From contig JBOEHE010000022.1 of NCBI GenBank assembly GCA_050633785.1, positions 19,536 to 83,535 on the forward strand: a stretch of 64,000 bases of DNA, written 5' to 3'. The DNA is from CALKZN01 sp050633785. GTDB taxonomy: Bacteria > Pseudomonadota > Gammaproteobacteria > Arenicellales > Arenicellaceae. Under the pieces are notes generated by a model. It did not search any database and was not told the origin of the DNA. It saw only the letters and a program-made list of their open reading frames with translations. A program made the position numbers and the translations under genes. Shown one piece after another: positions 60,510 through 64,000 of this stretch. The stretch's first letter is position 1. Each line of letters starts with the position of its first letter.

Positions 60510-63500
60510 ATGGGATTGATTCATAAATTAATTAAATCATCTAGATGGTGTCTTCTGGTAATTGCCTATAGCTATTCTTTGCTTGTACTTGCTCAAAGCG
60601 ATGTGCCGCCAGAAGGGGATGTATTTGGTAAATATCAGCTTGTTTATCATAGTGACGGGGAAACTCCTCCTTCTTTTGTATTTCAACAGTTTGGAATTTC
60701 TCCGCATGTGAATTATCTTTATTCAGAAGACATCGTTGGTGGCAGGAGTACAGGTTTTGTTGGATCTCGTTCAATAGAGTCATCTGTTTTAGTGGATGGT
60801 GTAGAGAGAGTAGCAGAAGGAACCGGAGAGTGGGCTATACCTTTTGAAGATATTGTTCAGGAAGGAGAGAATACTATTGCTGTCAGTTGGGTGAATTCAG
60901 AGGGAACTGTTCTTCATAACCAGACCTACATAGTTTATCAGGACACATCCTTTCCTGAAATTGTCAGTATAACTCCAGCCCCATATCAGGTTCTTACTGA
61001 ACAGTTTTCAACTTTTGATATAAATCTTGCTGAACAAGGCAGTGGTCTAGATGCTAGTCAAATTTATGTCAGTCTTTTCGAGACTACTGGAGAAAACTCG
61101 TATTCTTGTGATAGTTCATCCAGTTCATCTCAAAGCTGTTCCGTAATATATGATGAAGTCCAGAATACCATCCAGGTTGTATTTACAACACCTTTAGATG
61201 AACTTACAAACTATACATTTGAACTGGAACTTCAGGACAATGCTGGAAATGCCAGAATTTATGACTATCAATACTACATAGACTCAAATTATACAGAAGT
61301 GCCTGGCGAGCAAGGTACTGTTGGTAATAATTGGCAGGTTTCACCAGAAATTAATTATGTCAATGGTTCTACAACACTAGATGTATTTGGTACACGCCCA
61401 CCATTTACGACAGTAATACTCAATGATATCCAGTTGCTAGATACAGGTGTTGGTAATTGGGAATCGCAACGCCACAACCTGCTTAGTCCCGGTGAAAATG
61501 TATTACTGTTTAAGTGGCAAGAGTCCTCTGGATCGCTTGTAAACAGCATTGAATATCGATTGTTTTATGACAATGTTAAACCGGTTGTTACTCCGGTTTC
61601 TCCAGAGTTGGGTGCTCAGTTTGTAGGTGACTTGACAGAAATGGTATTTGCAGTCGTTGAAGATAGCGGTGTTGATCTGATTGCTTCCAGCTTTGAATTG
61701 CAACAAAATGGATCGACTGTTATGAATTGTCAGGGCGTTGATTCTGCTCAAGCGTGTTGGTTGGAAATGATGCAAAGCGGAAATTTGGTAGTCAAGTTTC
61801 AATCCCCAATAGAGAATGGTGACTATGATACTAACGTTACAGTCATTGATAAATCAGGCAATTCCAAAATCCTCACCGATTCCTTATCTGTCAGTGACAC
61901 TGTGACGTTGAATCTAGGTGCTTGGCAAACTGTACCAGAAGAAAACTATGTCAGAAATACCTCTGATGTCCCTTACACAGTTTCGGGCACTCGCTTTTCG
62001 AACTCTTCGGTGACGTTGAATGGTGAAGAAATCGTAGTCCAGGGTTCTGGAGCTTGGAGTTTTGACCTTAGAAATGCTGTTGATATTGATCAACGTTTTT
62101 TGCAGGAAGGTGTAAATACATTGCAATTTTCCTGGTTGGATGAACACGGAACCAGTTTGCAAACGTTTGACTACAATGTTCTTTATGATGTCCTTGGGCC
62201 GGTTATATCAACTGTTGAGCCTAGTCAGGAAACGATCATTCGTGAAAATATCACTCAATTCACTGTTTTGTTTGATCATCGAGGTTCAGGCATTAAATTG
62301 GTTGAAGTACCGTTTTATAACTCGGGTGCCAGCTATGTCACTTTAAATAACCAAGAAGGCCAAACGATTTCATGCGGATCAACTGATTCGACTAAACCGT
62401 GCTGGTTGTCCTATGATGAAAGTCAGCCTGGCCTTTTACAGGTGAATTTGCAAGCCCCCTTAGGTGATTACGAATGGTATGTGACAGTTAATCTGAGAGA
62501 TAATGGGAATGGTTATAATACGAGTAAAGGGTCAAACCTTTATTTCTATTATTATATTAATACTTCAGGGGAACTTGTTCCTGTTGGGGAGATTGATTCA
62601 TTTATCCCCTTTCCTGAAACTAATTATATTTTTAATGAGAGTCAAAGAATTTGGGGATCTAGAGCACCAGGCACTGCTGTAACCATAAATGGCGAAGAAC
62701 AGGTGTCAGTTGGTGTGGGTAGGTGGCACTATGACTATGTGTTTAGTGATGGGGAAAATATACTGGACATACAATGGAAAAATGCATCTGGTGATAGCTC
62801 CGAAGAATTAAGATATCGTATTTTTCTGGATAAGACTGACCCTGAGCTGACTATTATTTCTCCTTTGCCGGATTCAGTTCAAGTCAATGAAATAACACAA
62901 ATTCAAATGCAGGTTACTGATACAGGTTCTGGTATAAATCCAGAAACGGTATCGTTTGACATTTATGATAGTTTGGGCAATATCTCTATTTATTGTGAAG
63001 TGGGAAGTACAGAGTGCCCACTGAGTTATGATGACACAACAGGAATGGTTGTTGCATCGATACCACAAGGTTTGGGGGATGAGTCCTGGACGATTGATGG
63101 GTATTTGCAAGATAATTCTGGCAATGGTATTTCGATAGACTATCAGTTCATTGTCCAGGCTGACGATACCTTTGTTCCCGTCGGTTCGATTAGTTCTTCA
63201 TTGCAAGACCCTCCTGCGAGTAACTTGATAAATGGAAATGCGTACAACAATAACTCCCTTGGAGGCTCTCGTCGTGATGCAACGGCAGTTTCAATAAATG
63301 GGGTGCAACGTGTAGCTCTAGGTTCTGGAAATTGGTCTATTCCTTATTCTGAGATACTGTCAGAAGGGGAAAGCACTATTGCTATCCAATGGGAAGATGA
63401 AAATGGTTACACATCTGATGAGTTAACGTACAAATTCACCGTTGATACTGTTGCCCCTGCTATTGTCAGTACTTTGCCTGTAGATGGTGGAGAGTATGAT

Positions 63501-64000
63501 GAAATTTCATCGCTTGAACTTTCGATTGTAGAAGAGGGCACTGGGATTGATGGTACTGATGCAAATGCATCTAATGTCAGTGTCTACAGAAACTCAGTAA
63601 AACTATTTGATTGTCGAACTTATCATAATGCAGATAGTTGCAGACTGTTGATTAATAACTCCACTGCTACAATAACCATGCCGTATGTCTTAACGGCAAT
63701 TGGACAATATGATTTGACTGTTAAATTTCGCGATATTGCTGGTAATGCACTGGAAGATAATAATCTGCAAGATACGGTGTTGCGCTATACCGTAACGGGC
63801 AACAGCGATCAGGCACCAGCAGCACCAACAATCAATGCTTATGAGTCAAGTGTAGAACAGGCATACATACAATTGTCAGGCACCAAAGCCGCTAATAGCT
63901 ACATTGTGGTGAATGGAGAACAGCTTGAAAAAATTATTGGTGAACCTACTAATAGCTTTGAAGCCACAACATGGAGCAAACAGGTTCCCCTTGAAGAAGG
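60510..64000 (+). CDS. Very large exported protein with repeated Ig-like domains (partial)
   Basis: The frame from ATG 60510 is open for at least 1,163 codons and runs off the right edge. A signal peptide (CLLVIAYSYSLLVLAQ) is followed by units of about 200-225 residues. Each unit has a first half with G-S/T-R, V-x-[IL/V]-[ND]-G, GxGxW, EGxNxI and a Trp, and a second half with PxIxSxxP, a [DE]xGSG[IL] motif, paired Cys and a DxxGN-type end. Unit starts fall near 60704, 61350, 61944, 62624 and 63222, with a sixth beginning near 63826. It is probably a surface adhesin or cell-wall-spanning protein. AGGGG lies only two bases before the ATG, so the start could be a TTG two codons later. Confidence 0.88.
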   Translation, partial: MGLIHKLIKSSRWCLLVIAYSYSLLVLAQSDVPPEGDVFGKYQLVYHSDGETPPSFVFQQFGISPHVNYLYSEDIVGGRSTGFVGSRSIESSVLVDGVERVAEGTGEWAIPFEDIVQEGENTIAVSWVNSEGTVLHNQTYIVYQDTSFPEIVSITPAPYQVLTEQFSTFDINLAEQGSGLDASQIYVSLFETTGENSYSCDSSSSSSQSCSVIYDEVQNTIQVVFTTPLDELTNYTFELELQDNAGNARIYDYQYYIDSNYTEVPGEQGTVGNNWQVSPEINYVNGSTTLDVFGTRPPFTTVILNDIQLLDTGVGNWESQRHNLLSPGENVLLFKWQESSGSLVNSIEYRLFYDNVKPVVTPVSPELGAQFVGDLTEMVFAVVEDSGVDLIASSFELQQNGSTVMNCQGVDSAQACWLEMMQSGNLVVKFQSPIENGDYDTNVTVIDKSGNSKILTDSLSVSDTVTLNLGAWQTVPEENYVRNTSDVPYTVSGTRFSNSSVTLNGEEIVVQGSGAWSFDLRNAVDIDQRFLQEGVNTLQFSWLDEHGTSLQTFDYNVLYDVLGPVISTVEPSQETIIRENITQFTVLFDHRGSGIKLVEVPFYNSGASYVTLNNQEGQTISCGSTDSTKPCWLSYDESQPGLLQVNLQAPLGDYEWYVTVNLRDNGNGYNTSKGSNLYFYYYINTSGELVPVGEIDSFIPFPETNYIFNESQRIWGSRAPGTAVTINGEEQVSVGVGRWHYDYVFSDGENILDIQWKNASGDSSEELRYRIFLDKTDPELTIISPLPDSVQVNEITQIQMQVTDTGSGINPETVSFDIYDSLGNISIYCEVGSTECPLSYDDTTGMVVASIPQGLGDESWTIDGYLQDNSGNGISIDYQFIVQADDTFVPVGSISSSLQDPPASNLINGNAYNNNSLGGSRRDATAVSINGVQRVALGSGNWSIPYSEILSEGESTIAIQWEDENGYTSDELTYKFTVDTVAPAIVSTLPVDGGEYDEISSLELSIVEEGTGIDGTDANASNVSVYRNSVKLFDCRTYHNADSCRLLINNSTATITMPYVLTAIGQYDLTVKFRDIAGNALEDNNLQDTVLRYTVTGNSDQAPAAPTINAYESSVEQAYIQLSGTKAANSYIVVNGEQLEKIIGEPTNSFEATTWSKQVPLEE

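Overview
The window is a 64 kb stretch of a moderately AT-rich gammaproteobacterial chromosome. Housekeeping genes with clear gammaproteobacterial relatives (lipA, a class I DAHP synthase, hisC, hrpA, lhr, sixA, yehS, yeiR, eamA) surround one metabolic island, a nearly complete periplasmic Sox thiosulfate-oxidation cluster. This suggests a sulfur-oxidising, probably aquatic heterotroph or mixotroph. I cannot name a genus. I recognised no tRNA, rRNA, insertion sequence, prophage or CRISPR array.

Layout. 1-6.8 kb: the start of lipA (it runs off the left edge), a group III truncated haemoglobin, small membrane proteins, a Tat-exported protein divergent from a two-gene Tat/GMC dehydrogenase unit, and DAHP synthase. 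6.8-11.9 kb: an electrophile-stress neighbourhood. A GST and Old Yellow Enzyme operon sits beside a perfect inverted-repeat operator and the decayed start of an HxlR regulator. The intact HxlR gene lies 1.8 kb away behind a near-identical operator, with a YeiR-type GTPase between them. An EamA exporter follows. 11.9-14.5 kb: a basic, His/Tyr-rich exported protein and a hipBA toxin-antitoxin pair. 14.5-22.2 kb: an AraC regulator followed by three large exported PKD/putative beta-helix paralogues, a Tat-exported superoxide reductase-like protein set between them, and a scrap of a fourth paralogue. A near-identical 18-bp site lies upstream of both the araC gene and the first paralogue.

22.3-46.2 kb: mostly chromosomal background. 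It holds yehS, a spermidine synthase-like protein, an overlapping rhomboid protease/zinc-ribbon membrane protein pair, hrpA, an HNH nuclease, hisC, exported and VOC proteins, a GNAT, a YiiX-like hydrolase, AEC and MFS transporters, DUF423, sixA, a DUF4442 protein and the giant helicase lhr.

46.5-56.9 kb: the sox cluster, in the order soxC-D-X-Y-Z-A-K, terminator, thioredoxin (soxW-like), rhodanese/metallo-beta-lactamase fusion, soxB, YeeE/YedE (soxT-like). SoxXA(K) would load thiosulfate onto the SoxY arm of SoxYZ, SoxB would hydrolyse off sulfate, and SoxCD would oxidise the remaining sulfane. Having SoxCD predicts full oxidation to sulfate without obligate sulfur-globule storage. soxC appears to start at CTG. 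56.9-60.1 kb: an alpha/beta hydrolase, a TfoX-N protein, a Rieske oxygenase and a cupin. From 60.5 kb a very large exported protein with repeated Ig-like units runs off the right edge.
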